In this document: positions 16,060-24,630 of the stretch, piece after piece | How positions within the stretch are numbered: position 1 is the stretch's first letter | How the letters are laid out: each line of letters begins with the position of its first letter | Assembly (NCBI GenBank): GCA_947630285.1 | Contig: CANRHD010000008.1 | Coordinates: forward strand, 1-64,000 | Direction: 5' to 3' | Origin: an uncultured Clostridia bacterium | GTDB taxonomy: Bacteria; Bacillota; Clostridia; Oscillospirales; Acutalibacteraceae | Length of the DNA: 64,000 nt | The notes under the pieces: generated by a model | What the model saw: only the letters and a program-made list of their open reading frames with translations | Database searches by the model: none | Told to the model about the DNA's origin: nothing | Position numbers and translations under genes: made by a program

Positions 16060-18072
16060 ATGAAAAACACAGACAGAGAATTTTTAAAAACGCTTCAAAA
16101 TAAAATCTCGGAAGAACCCGTAAGCCTGCCCGAAAAATTAAGCCCCGACAGCATATCGGAGCTTGTAGAGGGCGAGGCCTTAAATAAAAAGAGCCGTAAA
16201 ACGGTTAAGAGAATTTCCGCCGCAGCGGCGTGCGCCATTATTCTTTTTGCGGCGGCGGCAGTCGGTCTGCGGTTTTACGGACCGCAGATAAAGCCCGTTT
16301 CCCCGTCGGAGGAAAGCGGTCCGCAGGCAGGCACGGACGACTATGCCGAGATACGGGAGTTTTTCCATTCCGTCAGGGAAAAAAGCAAATCAAACAGCTT
16401 TTTTGACGAATACAATACAGCCGAAACAAGCGGTGCGGCCGACGACTCTGCCGACGGCGTCTCACAGGCGGAAAACCGTGCGATAAGCCAAACCGACGCC
16501 CAAACGCAGGGCGTGCAGGAGGCGGATATAATCAAAAACGACGGCAGGTATTTGTATATAGTTCACAGGGCAAATCCGAACAAAATTGTTATAGTGGACG
16601 CAATTAATCCAAACAAGCTTAAAACGGCCGCAAAAATAAGCCTGCCCGAAACAGACGACGAGTTTTACACGGCACGGGAGATATTTTTGTATGACGGCAA
16701 GCTGATAGCGCTTGCAGATACAAGCCCCAAATCAGACTCGGTCTATCCCGATATTTACGGGAATAACGGCGCTTATACGGTGTACGGCAACACGGGAGGC
16801 ACGGTAAACAGGTGCGGCGCATTAATTTACGATATAAGCGATGTCACCAAGCCGAAAAAGACCGCCGAATATATGCTTGACGGCTGTTACATCGGCTCAA
16901 GACTCACCGAGGGTACGCTGTTGGTCACCTCAAATTACACCGTTCCCCTATATAAGGACGATAAAAAGCTTGACAGCGCCTGTATTCCCTCCGGTTATAT
17001 AAACGGCATACAATATCAAATACCCGAAAAGCAAATTCACATTCTGCCCGATAACAGGGAAAATTCATATTCGGTCATTATGAAAATCGACTTAAAAGAC
17101 GGCGGCGCACAGCCGCAAACCTGTGCGGTTTTGGGCGGTTCAAGCGATCTGTATTGCAGTAAAACGGATATTTACCTTGCAAAACGCTCCTATGAAGAAA
17201 AAGAGGGCGAGTCCAAAAGCTTTACGCAGATTTTCCGCTTCAGCTTTGAAAACGGGCTTGAGTACAAATCCGAGGTCAAACTGCCGGGAGAATTTTTAAA
17301 CCAATTTTCCATGGACGAGTACAACGGATTTTTCCGAATAGCCACCTGCGAGCGTAACCTGCAAAGCTATGTAACCGTGCTTGACAAGAGCCTCAGCGTT
17401 ATAGGCAGTCTTGGCGGCATTGCAAAGGGCGAGTCGGTATATGCCGCAAGGTTCATCGGGAACAAGGCGTACATTGTGACCTTTTACCAAACGGACCCGT
17501 TGTTTGTTATTGACCTGTCAAATCCGTCTTCGCCGAAAATAGAGGGAGAGCTTAAAATACCGGGCTTTTCAAATATGCTTTATCCGTATTCCGATACGCT
17601 CCTGATAGGCGTCGGCACGGACGGCAATGAAAGCGGAACAAACGGAAAGCTTAAAATCTCGCTGTTTGACATAAGCGACAAAAGCAATCCCAAAGAGATA
17701 AGCAAGGCTGTAAGCGGCACTTCGGCTTATTCAATCGCCTCATATGAACACAAAGCCTATATGAAATTCGGTGATACGGGGGATTTTGCGATACCGATAT
17801 TAAGCTACGGCGCAAGCTCCGAAAGCGAAGAAGAACCCTTTATCTGTGCGTTCAGGGTAGACAACGGCAGTATATCCGTGCTGAAAAAATACAAGGCGGA
17901 CAGTTCCGAAAACGGTATGTTTATCAGGGGAGCTTATACGGGCGGTACGGTTTTTGCGATAAATACAAACGAGCTGTATGCCTTTGACCGTGAGACAGGA
18001 GAAAAGATTGACAAAATCACCCTGCTTGACAGCTCGGAGCTTCCCGGCGGAAATGTAGTTGTGTTTAATTAA
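16060..18072 (+). CDS. Membrane-anchored C-terminal beta-propeller protein, probable anti-sigma partner
   Basis: 670 residues: about 45 cytosolic residues, a transmembrane helix (about 48-68, ISAAAACAIILFAAAAVGLRFY), an acidic linker, then from about residue 140 a beta-propeller of the secreted WD40-like family. Its opening motif is SQTDAQTQGVQEADIIKNDGRYLYIVH, followed by repeats such as IYDISDVTKPKKTAEY, VIDLSNPSSPKIEGEL and LFDISDKSNPKEISK. Family members are often encoded next to ECF sigma genes, as here. Sequestration of the sigma factor by the short N-terminal part is inference; a classical zinc anti-sigma motif is absent. RBS is weak (GGAAAGG about 15 bases upstream). Confidence 0.85.
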   Translation: MKNTDREFLKTLQNKISEEPVSLPEKLSPDSISELVEGEALNKKSRKTVKRISAAAACAIILFAAAAVGLRFYGPQIKPVSPSEESGPQAGTDDYAEIREFFHSVREKSKSNSFFDEYNTAETSGAADDSADGVSQAENRAISQTDAQTQGVQEADIIKNDGRYLYIVHRANPNKIVIVDAINPNKLKTAAKISLPETDDEFYTAREIFLYDGKLIALADTSPKSDSVYPDIYGNNGAYTVYGNTGGTVNRCGALIYDISDVTKPKKTAEYMLDGCYIGSRLTEGTLLVTSNYTVPLYKDDKKLDSACIPSGYINGIQYQIPEKQIHILPDNRENSYSVIMKIDLKDGGAQPQTCAVLGGSSDLYCSKTDIYLAKRSYEEKEGESKSFTQIFRFSFENGLEYKSEVKLPGEFLNQFSMDEYNGFFRIATCERNLQSYVTVLDKSLSVIGSLGGIAKGESVYAARFIGNKAYIVTFYQTDPLFVIDLSNPSSPKIEGELKIPGFSNMLYPYSDTLLIGVGTDGNESGTNGKLKISLFDISDKSNPKEISKAVSGTSAYSIASYEHKAYMKFGDTGDFAIPILSYGASSESEEEPFICAFRVDNGSISVLKKYKADSSENGMFIRGAYTGGTVFAINTNELYAFDRETGEKIDKITLLDSSELPGGNVVVFN

Positions 18073-18075
18073 TAA

Positions 18076-18358
18076 TTCAGCCTGTCGATAAACTGTTTTG
18101 CGATAGCAAAATGTCCAAAAGTTTTCGCCCGAATTTCCGAAAAATTAAGGGAACCCCCGGCGAGGGTTCCCCTCCGTCAAACAGTCCCCCGGACTGTTTG
18201 ACGCCCCTCCTGCGCTTTTTGAAGTATAAGTTTTTCGCAGTCTGCGGACTGCGCCGGGGGCGTTGCCCCTCGACCCTTACCCTTTTGTCCGCTGCGCAGA
18301 CATTTCCCCTGGCAGGGGAATCTTCTTTTTGAAAAAAGACGGACAAAAACTTTTAATA
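18076..18358 (+). repeat. Dispersed multi-hairpin intergenic repeat, copy B (composite)
   Basis: Begins TTCAGCCTGTCGATAAACTG with the hairpin TTTTGC/GCAAAA. After about 40 bases the core appears in the orientation opposite to copies C, D and F: GGGAACCC/GGGTTCCC, AAACAGTC/GACTGTTT, GCAGTC/GACTGC, GGGGC/GCCCC, TTCCCC/GGGGAA, ending GACGGACAAAAACTTT. It lies between convergent genes. The ORFs 18077-18346, 18111-18332 and 18263-18616 are translations of it. Confidence 0.9.
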
Positions 18359-18379
18359 TCGAAAAGCATTTTTAGACAA

Positions 18380-18413
18380 ACAAGGGAACCCTTTTTCGGA
18401 GTTCCCTTGTTCA
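18380..18413. terminator. Bidirectional terminator between propeller gene and asnB
   Basis: ACAAGGGAAC pairs with GTTCCCTTGT around CCTTTTTCGGA. On the plus strand TCATTTT follows; the stem can serve both convergent transcripts. Confidence 0.65.
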
Positions 18414-18424
18414 TTTTAAAGAAT

Positions 18425-20269
18425 TTAATTTTCAACAAAATATTTTTCGTACCAAAGCAAAAACGAATATACCGACCAGATTTTTTTCATATTGTGCGCC
18501 GCACCCGATTTATGCTCGTCAAGCAATTTCATAATGTAGCCTCGGTTAAAGAACAGAGCCGCTTCGTCCGATTCAAACTTTTCCTTAACCATGGCGTAAA
18601 ACTCATCACGCTTTAGCCAGTCGTTGAGCGGCGTGAGGAAGCCCGTTTTTCTCATTTCGGAGGTTTCTCTGGGCAGTTCCTTTGCCGCCGCACCCCTTAG
18701 CGCCGCCTTGGTGGTTTCATCGGTTATCCTGTATTTTGCAGGGATCTCAAGCGCAATTTTCAGCATTTCCCTGTCAAGGAACGGAACCCGAAGCTCAAGC
18801 GAATTTGCCATACTCATTCTGTCCGCCTTGACAAGTATATCCTGAACAAGCCATGTCCTGATGTCGGCGTACTGCATTTTTGTAATATCGTCCTCGTTTT
18901 TTACCTCGTCAAAAACATCAAGCGTGTAAGTCCAAGGCTCTTTTGAGGGGATATTCTTTGAAAGCAGTTTATCCACTTCGCTGTGGTTAAAAACATAGTT
19001 ACATCTGATATATCTTTTTTCAATGGGGTATCTGCCCCTTGTCAAAAACCTTTTTCCGTGGAAAGCGGGCATTTTCTGAGCGATATTTCCCAAAGCGTTT
19101 CTGACGCCCTGCGGAAGCCGCATATATTTTTCAAAGTCAAGCGGCTCTCTGTAATAGTGATAGCCGCCGAAAAGCTCGTCTGCGCCCTCGCCCGAAAGCA
19201 CTACCTTGACCTGCTCGGAGGCAAGCCGTGCCAAAAAGTACAGCGCTATTGCCGACGGGTTGGGAAGCGGTTCGTCCATATAATACTGGACTGTGGGGGC
19301 TATGTTAAAATATTCTTCCGCAGTAATTTTTTTCGTAAAATTGGGAACTCCCTCATGCTCGGCGAATTTTACCGCCCTGTCAAGCTCGGAATATTTTTCC
19401 TCCGCATAGCCTACGGAAAAGGTTTTAACCTTGTTCCTTTTTGCCATTTCATGCACAACATAGCTTGAGTCCACGCCGCTTGAGAGGAAACAGCCGACTT
19501 CAACATCGGCTATGCCGTGCGCAACCGTCGAGCCCTTAAAGGTTTCGTCGATAAGCTTTTCCCAGTATTCAATATCCTTCGCTTCGTCTATGTTGTATTC
19601 GGGAGTAAAATATCTCTGCGTAATCAGCTCGCCGTCGGTGTACTCAAAATAACTTCCCGGCTCCATTTTATATACATTTTTGAAAAGGGTCTGCGTTGTC
19701 GGGATATATTCAAAACAGAGGTAATCGGGTATTCTCTCCTCGTTTAACTCCTTTTTGAAATAGGGGTTTGAAAGGAAAGCCTTTATTTCCGACCCGAAAA
19801 GGAATTTGCCGTCGTTGATATAATAGAAAAACGGCTTTATGCCGAAAATATCCCTTGCGCCGAAAAGCTTTTTTGCCCTGCTGTCCCAAATGACGAAGGC
19901 GAACATACCTCTGAGCATATTGAGTATATCTTTTCCGTATTCCTCAAAGCCGTGGAGTATGACTTCCGTATCGGCCTTTGTTTTGAAAATATGCCCCTTT
20001 TTGATAAGCTCTTCTCTGATTTCCCTGTAATTGTAAATTTCTCCGTTAAAGACTATGACCTTGGTGCCGTCCTCGTTGCTTATCGGCTGGCTTCCGCCCT
20101 CAAGGTCGATGATTGAAAGCCTGCGAAAGCCCAGCGAAACGGCGTCGTCAACATAATAGTCGTCCTGGTCGGGCCCTCGGTGGACTATTCTGTCCGCCAT
20201 AGCCCTTATGATCTTTTGATTTTTTTCGCTGTCATTTTCAGCGTTTACATAGCCTACAAACCCACACAT
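18425..20269 (-). CDS. asnB: Glutamine-dependent asparagine synthase family amidotransferase
   Basis: 614 residues. Cys2 nucleophile of the class II glutaminase (MCGFVGYVN), then RGPDQDDYY and NGEIYNYREIREEL. The synthetase half has the PP-loop FLSSGVDSSYVVHEMAK (about 262-275) and the ASNase signature GEGADELFGGYHYY. The enzyme amidates a carboxylate with ATP and glutamine. Its position, 12 bases after an aspartate racemase gene and 28 bases before the end of a D-aspartate-ligase-like cluster, suggests that it may act like AsnH of lactic acid bacteria, which amidates D-Asp in the peptidoglycan bridge, rather than making free asparagine. Free L-Asn synthesis cannot be excluded. RBS GAGG. Confidence 0.9.
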   Translation of the reverse strand: MCGFVGYVNAENDSEKNQKIIRAMADRIVHRGPDQDDYYVDDAVSLGFRRLSIIDLEGGSQPISNEDGTKVIVFNGEIYNYREIREELIKKGHIFKTKADTEVILHGFEEYGKDILNMLRGMFAFVIWDSRAKKLFGARDIFGIKPFFYYINDGKFLFGSEIKAFLSNPYFKKELNEERIPDYLCFEYIPTTQTLFKNVYKMEPGSYFEYTDGELITQRYFTPEYNIDEAKDIEYWEKLIDETFKGSTVAHGIADVEVGCFLSSGVDSSYVVHEMAKRNKVKTFSVGYAEEKYSELDRAVKFAEHEGVPNFTKKITAEEYFNIAPTVQYYMDEPLPNPSAIALYFLARLASEQVKVVLSGEGADELFGGYHYYREPLDFEKYMRLPQGVRNALGNIAQKMPAFHGKRFLTRGRYPIEKRYIRCNYVFNHSEVDKLLSKNIPSKEPWTYTLDVFDEVKNEDDITKMQYADIRTWLVQDILVKADRMSMANSLELRVPFLDREMLKIALEIPAKYRITDETTKAALRGAAAKELPRETSEMRKTGFLTPLNDWLKRDEFYAMVKEKFESDEAALFFNRGYIMKLLDEHKSGAAHNMKKIWSVYSFLLWYEKYFVEN

Positions 20270-20281
20270 ACGCTTACCTCG

Positions 20282-20992
20282 TCATTGCTTTAATTTCTTG
20301 CCGCAGGCCAGAATACTCGCCCGTGCAAGACATTCCATTGAATCCACTATATCTTTTCTGCTTATTTTAAAATCTTTTTTTATTATGGAAAGCTCCGTAC
20401 AGCCCAAAACTACGGCGTCACAGCCGAGATTTTTAAGACTGCCTATGATTCTGTGGAATTCAAAAATATCCACTTCTCTGCCGGCCTTTACCTGGTTGTA
20501 AATAATATTCATCACGGACTGTTGCTCCTCCTTTTCGGGAACAACACATTCAAGGCCGTGTTTTTTTATGATGTTCTGATATGCCTGCGACTTGATTGTG
20601 CCGTCCGTGGCAAGCACCCCGATTTTTTTGATGCCGGGGATAGTCCGCTCGCAGTATTTGACCGTTTCCTCAAGTATATTTATAATGGGCACGCTGACGC
20701 TTTTTTGGATTTCGTCATAAAAATAATGCGCCGTGTTGCAGGGGATTACAATGTAATCGCAGTTATCCTCTTCAAGCATTTTTGCGTCGTTTATCATGAC
20801 CGGGAGAGGATTGGGCTTGGTTTTGTCTATAATGTACTCCGTTCGGTCGGGAATAGACGAGTGGTTGAGTATAACCATCGCAATATGCTCCTGATCGGTT
20901 GCGGCGTCGGTCATTTTAACTACCAGGTCCGCAAAATATATTGTAGCCAAAGGGCCTACGCCGCCCAAAACGCCTAAAACTTTTTCTTTCAT
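20282..20992 (-). CDS. racD: Aspartate/glutamate racemase family, probable aspartate racemase
   Basis: 236 residues. MKEKVLGVLGGVGPLATIYFADLVVKMTDAATDQEHIAMVILNHSSIPDRTEYI is typical of aspartate racemases. The two catalytic cysteines are in VIPCNTAHYF (about 85) and VLGCTELS (about 197). The enzyme is a PLP-independent two-base racemase making D-Asp from L-Asp. It lies 16 bases after the ATP-grasp ligase gene and 12 bases before asnB, so all three are probably co-translated. A weak RBS suggests coupling. Supply of D-Asp for the ligase is the likely role. Confidence 0.85.
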   Translation of the reverse strand: MKEKVLGVLGGVGPLATIYFADLVVKMTDAATDQEHIAMVILNHSSIPDRTEYIIDKTKPNPLPVMINDAKMLEEDNCDYIVIPCNTAHYFYDEIQKSVSVPIINILEETVKYCERTIPGIKKIGVLATDGTIKSQAYQNIIKKHGLECVVPEKEEQQSVMNIIYNQVKAGREVDIFEFHRIIGSLKNLGCDAVVLGCTELSIIKKDFKISRKDIVDSMECLARASILACGKKLKQ

Positions 20993-21008
20993 TTTTTCAC
21001 ATTCTCAA

Positions 21009-22220
21009 TTAAAAATATTTGTCAAACTTCCTGTACTGGTTTATCAGGGCCGCCCTTGCATAGAAATTGTGCTTGATATTTTTATCCGCCTTGTAAATAA
21101 GGGGATAGGTAACCTTTCCCTCTCTGAAAAGCTTTTTGGCAAGCTCTTTAAAATCGCCCTCGGGAACATATTTCATAATAACGCCCTTGGGAACGACGGA
21201 ATAGAGGTTTATATTGTCGGCAACCGTATAGTCTTCAAGGTTGTCGTAAATATAGTCGTTTACTATCCATTTAACGGTGTTAAAGCCGCTGCCCGTAACA
21301 TAGAAATTGCTTCTTCCCAGGCGGACATTTATCTCGAAAAATTTATATTTCCCGTCCCGCTCGTCGTACTTAATATCAAAATTTGCGAACCCGACATAGC
21401 CTATGTGCTCAAGGAATTTTGTTGCCGCCGCTACAATTTCGGGGTTCACCTCGTTAATAATGGCGACGGGGTTGCCTATGGCCGTGGGCGTATGGTCCTC
21501 AAGCAGAGTCCTGCCCAAAGACGCAAACCTCACCTTTGAGTTTTTGTCGCAGTAACAGGTAAGCACCCTCATATAGCTGTCGTCGCCGGGGATTTTGTCC
21601 TGAATAAGGAACTTATAGTTGTAGCTTGACTTTTCAAGGCGGTCAAGCATGGCTCTTAAATCTTTTTCGTTGTCAAAAGAAAAGACCTTCTTTTTGCCCT
21701 CAAACTTTGCGTAATGGTACATGGCGGAATTTGCGGGCTTCGCTATAACGGGATAGTTAAAATCAAATTTCAGATCGTTTTCCCTGCCGCATTCATAGAC
21801 ATAGGTTTTGGGATAATCAAGCCCCAGCTCCTCAAAGATTTCGTAAAACTTATCCTTCAGAACTATTTTGTTGAGTAAATCCTCATCTATGTACGGCACG
21901 ATATAGTAAGGCTCAAGCTGTTTTTTGGACTCTATCAGCGCACGGACATACCAGTCGCCGCAGCCCAGGACTATAAGCTTCTTTTTGCCCTCAAACTCCC
22001 TGCCTATTTCAAGCAGTTTTTCGATAAGAACCTCTTTTTTTTCAAGCCCCGGAAAAATTCGGTTTTCTATTATATCGGAGTTGGCTATATAGCCGCCCTT
22101 TGACATACTCAATACAAGAGATTTGATGTGATATTCCTCATGAAAGCTTCTCGCAAGCGAATAAGCGGTAATATCCGCACCGAGTATTACGGGGAGAAAT
22201 TCTCTTTCTTCAAAACGCAT
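21009..22220 (-). CDS. ATP-grasp carboxylate-amine ligase, probable D-aspartate ligase
   Basis: 403 residues. The GTG used in the ORF track (22229) lies within the RBS; the ATG at 22220 has AGAGGTGG five bases upstream. The sequence resembles the Asl family of D-aspartate ligases: LPVILGADITAYSLARSFHEEYHIKSLVLS at the N-terminus, the ATP-grasp lysine segment FNYPVIAKPANSAMYHYAKFEGKKK, FLIQDKIPGDDSYMRVLTCYCD, and the metal-binding FFEINVRLGRSNFYVTGSG. Asl ligases attach D-Asp to the side chain of the third residue of the peptidoglycan stem. Co-location with a racemase and an AsnB supports this. First gene of the operon behind a perfect consensus promoter. Confidence 0.8.
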   Translation of the reverse strand: MRFEEREFLPVILGADITAYSLARSFHEEYHIKSLVLSMSKGGYIANSDIIENRIFPGLEKKEVLIEKLLEIGREFEGKKKLIVLGCGDWYVRALIESKKQLEPYYIVPYIDEDLLNKIVLKDKFYEIFEELGLDYPKTYVYECGRENDLKFDFNYPVIAKPANSAMYHYAKFEGKKKVFSFDNEKDLRAMLDRLEKSSYNYKFLIQDKIPGDDSYMRVLTCYCDKNSKVRFASLGRTLLEDHTPTAIGNPVAIINEVNPEIVAAATKFLEHIGYVGFANFDIKYDERDGKYKFFEINVRLGRSNFYVTGSGFNTVKWIVNDYIYDNLEDYTVADNINLYSVVPKGVIMKYVPEGDFKELAKKLFREGKVTYPLIYKADKNIKHNFYARAALINQYRKFDKYF

Positions 22221-22268
22221 AAAAACCACCTCTTTTTTACCTTATTAACACAATATATATACTGGTTA

Positions 22269-22297
22269 ATTATAGAATATTACAATATCTGTGTCAA
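22269..22297 (-). promoter_or_regulatory. Perfect-consensus sigma-A promoter of the D-Asp operon
   Basis: On the minus strand TTGACA (22297-22292), 17 bases, TATAAT (22274-22269). Both hexamers are exact, so high constitutive expression is expected. Confidence 0.85.
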
Positions 22298-22311
22298 GAG
22301 AAAGAGCCAAT

Positions 22312-22343
22312 AAAAACATCGGACGGGACGCAAAGTCCCGTCC
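22312..22343 (-). terminator. Terminator of the 22383-22823 gene
   Basis: GGACGGGAC pairs with GTCCCGTCC around a 5-base loop; on the minus strand GATGTTTTTA follows. It separates this gene from the downstream D-Asp operon promoter. Confidence 0.75.
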
Positions 22344-22382
22344 TCCGAAAAATATAAAGGCGGTATAATCAAAATAAAGTAA

Positions 22383-22823
22383 TCAGCCCAAAAACTGCTT
22401 CATTCTCTGCGAACCGTCCTCTTCAAGCTTAATGAGCTTTTCGGCAATTTTTTTGTAATTGTCGGGTATATCGGAATACTCCTTCATAAGCCTTGATAGG
22501 TCGATTATGCCCATTGTGCTGCCCTGTATCATCATTTCGGCGATTTTGTCGCTGCTTCTGTCGGTTAAAGTGTTCATCTGCACGCCCGACCAAAGGCCCA
22601 TCTTTGAAATGGGGCTCTGCTTTTTCGGCACGGCTTTTTCCTGTGCGAGTGCCTGCACCGTGTCGCCGGCAATTTTCGTGTACTCGTTGTGCTGGCGCTG
22701 TAATTCAAGCAAAACGCCCTTGTCCTCCGCTTTTTCCGAAAGCATTGATATTGACTCGCCGCCCATGGTTGCGTTTTCATAGACCTTGTTTAAAAATTCC
22801 ACGCTTCTGTTTTCTTCGCTCAT
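22383..22823 (-). CDS. Helical hypothetical protein
   Basis: 146 residues, soluble, no signal peptide or membrane segment. The composition (MSEENRSVEFLNKVYENATMGGESISMLSEKAEDKGVLLELQRQHNEYTKIAGDTVQAL) suggests an all-helical, ferritin-like bundle similar to small DUF families, but no iron-binding EXXH pattern is complete. Good RBS (AAAAAGGAG). Monocistronic, with its own terminator and TATAAT-like -10 just upstream (plus-strand 22849-22856). Function unknown. Confidence 0.7.
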   Translation of the reverse strand: MSEENRSVEFLNKVYENATMGGESISMLSEKAEDKGVLLELQRQHNEYTKIAGDTVQALAQEKAVPKKQSPISKMGLWSGVQMNTLTDRSSDKIAEMMIQGSTMGIIDLSRLMKEYSDIPDNYKKIAEKLIKLEEDGSQRMKQFLG

Positions 22824-22882
22824 TTCTTCAACTCCTTTTTCCTATTATAGGCAGAAGACGGCGTTTTATACTCATTATACTG

Positions 22883-22911
22883 TTTACTTTTTCGGTTTTT
22901 TATTGTATAAT
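22883..22911 (+). promoter_or_regulatory. Promoter of the GDPD-walJ-rlmH run
   Basis: TTTACT (22883-22888), 17 bases, TATAAT (22906-22911). The first gene starts about 43 bases downstream. Confidence 0.65.
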
Positions 22912-22953
22912 TATTGAATTAATTAATATAAACTTAAATTAGGGGGATGCGTC

Positions 22954-23808
22954 ATGAAAAAATTAAACAGGTTTGAAGCGTTTGTCGGTTACAAGTTTTC
23001 GCCTCTTGTAAGTAAATTGGTTTATAAGAGTATGCGTAAAAAGGCGATTGAGCCGCTGGAGCTTAAAAACGCAAGCGATTTGACGGACAGAAGTCTTGAG
23101 GGCGTTAAATTTGTCGCTCACAGAGGGCTTTCGGGCGTAAACCCCGAAAATACCGTTCCCTCGTTTGTTGCGGCAGGCGAACAGGGCGGCTATTACGGCT
23201 TTGAGTGCGACACCCATATGACAAAGGACGGCGTTTGGGTGGTAATTCACGACCCGAACCTCGACTCGCTCTACAACGGCGAGGGCGATGTCAAGGAAAA
23301 AACCTACGACGAGCTTTTAACTCTTAAAATGCTCAGGGGCGCAAACATTGGCAAGCACCTCGGCGTTAAAATCTGCACCTTGCAGGAATATGTTGATATT
23401 TGCAAAAAATATGATGTCAGGCCGATAATTGAAATTAAAGACCCCAGACCCGAAACCATGAAGAGCTTTTATGAGTTTTTGCAGAAAAACGAACTTGTTG
23501 AAAGGGCTGTCGTCATTTCATTTATTATAGAAGATTTGAGAGAGCTTCACAAAATAGACGAAAACATTGAAATGTGGTATCTTGTCGATTACCTTGACAA
23601 TAAAAATATACAGCAGGCGCTTGACGCAGGCTGTAAGGGTATGGATTTTTCGGAAACCTTTAACGCAGGCCGTCCCGATTACATAAAAAAGGTAATCGAC
23701 GCAGGTTTGACGGCCGCCTGCTGGACGGTTGACAAAAAGGAACAGCTTGAATATATGCTTTCCGCAGGCGTCAGCGTTATCACGACAAATTCAATTCTTC
23801 CGAGATAA
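22954..23808 (+). CDS. Glycerophosphodiester phosphodiesterase family protein
   Basis: 284 residues. GDPD signature: FVAHRGLSGVNPENTVPSFVAAGEQGGYYGFECDTHMTKDGVWVVIHDPNL, giving the catalytic histidines and the metal-binding Glu/Asp pair, then IIEIKDPRPETM and a final TIM-barrel strand (AACWTVDKKEQLEYML). The enzyme hydrolyses glycerophosphodiesters to glycerol-3-phosphate and an alcohol, in lipid or teichoic-acid turnover. No signal peptide is evident, so it is probably cytosolic. RBS AGGGGG. Followed after 24 bases by the WalJ-type gene. Confidence 0.9.
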   Translation: MKKLNRFEAFVGYKFSPLVSKLVYKSMRKKAIEPLELKNASDLTDRSLEGVKFVAHRGLSGVNPENTVPSFVAAGEQGGYYGFECDTHMTKDGVWVVIHDPNLDSLYNGEGDVKEKTYDELLTLKMLRGANIGKHLGVKICTLQEYVDICKKYDVRPIIEIKDPRPETMKSFYEFLQKNELVERAVVISFIIEDLRELHKIDENIEMWYLVDYLDNKNIQQALDAGCKGMDFSETFNAGRPDYIKKVIDAGLTAACWTVDKKEQLEYMLSAGVSVITTNSILPR

Positions 23809-23832
23809 AAAATTCAGCATTAAGGAGAAAGT

Positions 23833-24630
23833 ATGGCAAAGTTCTGTCCCCTGTTTTCCTCATCGGGCGGCAACAGCGTATATGTCGGCTGCGGTGAGGA
23901 CGGAGTGCTTATCGATGTCGGTATGAGCGCAAAGCAAACCGATATAGCGCTTCACAATATAGGCGTTGACCCCGACTCTATAAGGGCGATTTTCATTACG
24001 CACGAACATTCCGACCATGTAAAGGGTCTGCGTGTGTTTGCCGCAAAGCACAAAATTAAAATTTACGCCACAAAGGGCACGGCGTTTTACCTTGACAATT
24101 ATGAGCTCTCCACCGCCAAGGACAGCCTTAAATGCGAAGTCATGGGCGAGGACGGCGTCGAGGCCGGCGAAATTTTCGTCAAGCCCTTCAGAACCTCGCA
24201 CGACGCAAGGGAGAGCTGCGGCTATACGCTTGATACTCCCGACGGGAGAAAAATCGCCGTTGCGACCGACCTGGGCTATGTTTCGGAAACCGTACACAAC
24301 GCAATATCCGGCTGTGATCTTGTAATGCTTGAAAGCAATCACGATATTAAAATGCTTGAAAACGGGCCTTATCCCTATCAGCTCAAGGAGAGGATACTTT
24401 CAGGCAAGGGGCATCTTTCAAACGACGCCTGCGCCGAGGAGGCCGTAAAGCTTATAGGAAGCGGAACTACGAGGCTTTTTTTGGGGCATTTGAGCAGGGA
24501 AAACAATTTCCCCGAGCTTGCCTACCAGACCACCCACGCAATGCTGACGCAGGCAGGTATGCAGGAGGACAGCGATTACATACTTAAGGTTGCCAAACCC
24601 GTTTGGGAAGACAGGGCCATAATGCTATGA
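23833..24630 (+). CDS. walJ: MBL-fold hydrolase of the YycJ/WalJ family
   Basis: 265 residues. Metallo-beta-lactamase motif ITHEHSDHVKGL, upstream strand CGEDGVLIDVGMSAKQTDIAL, and downstream TSHDARESCGYTL, VATDLGYVSETV and ESNHD as in YycJ. In B. subtilis this gene ends the walRK operon and lies next to rlmH; here only walJ-rlmH synteny is kept, with no walRK genes in view. It is probably a nuclease-like enzyme linking replication to cell-wall control in family members. Good RBS (TAAGGAG). Its TGA overlaps the rlmH ATG. Confidence 0.85.
   Translation: MAKFCPLFSSSGGNSVYVGCGEDGVLIDVGMSAKQTDIALHNIGVDPDSIRAIFITHEHSDHVKGLRVFAAKHKIKIYATKGTAFYLDNYELSTAKDSLKCEVMGEDGVEAGEIFVKPFRTSHDARESCGYTLDTPDGRKIAVATDLGYVSETVHNAISGCDLVMLESNHDIKMLENGPYPYQLKERILSGKGHLSNDACAEEAVKLIGSGTTRLFLGHLSRENNFPELAYQTTHAMLTQAGMQEDSDYILKVAKPVWEDRAIML

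Noticed and set aside
18077-18346. 89-residue ORF in repeat copy B, similar to ORFs at 25042, 34339, 37427 and 56224
   Set aside because: The similarity among these ORFs is due to the DNA repeat; frames and starts differ and no RBS is present.
24032-24325. 97-residue ORF in another frame of walJ
   Set aside because: Arg/Ser/Pro-rich frame-shifted shadow of the real gene.
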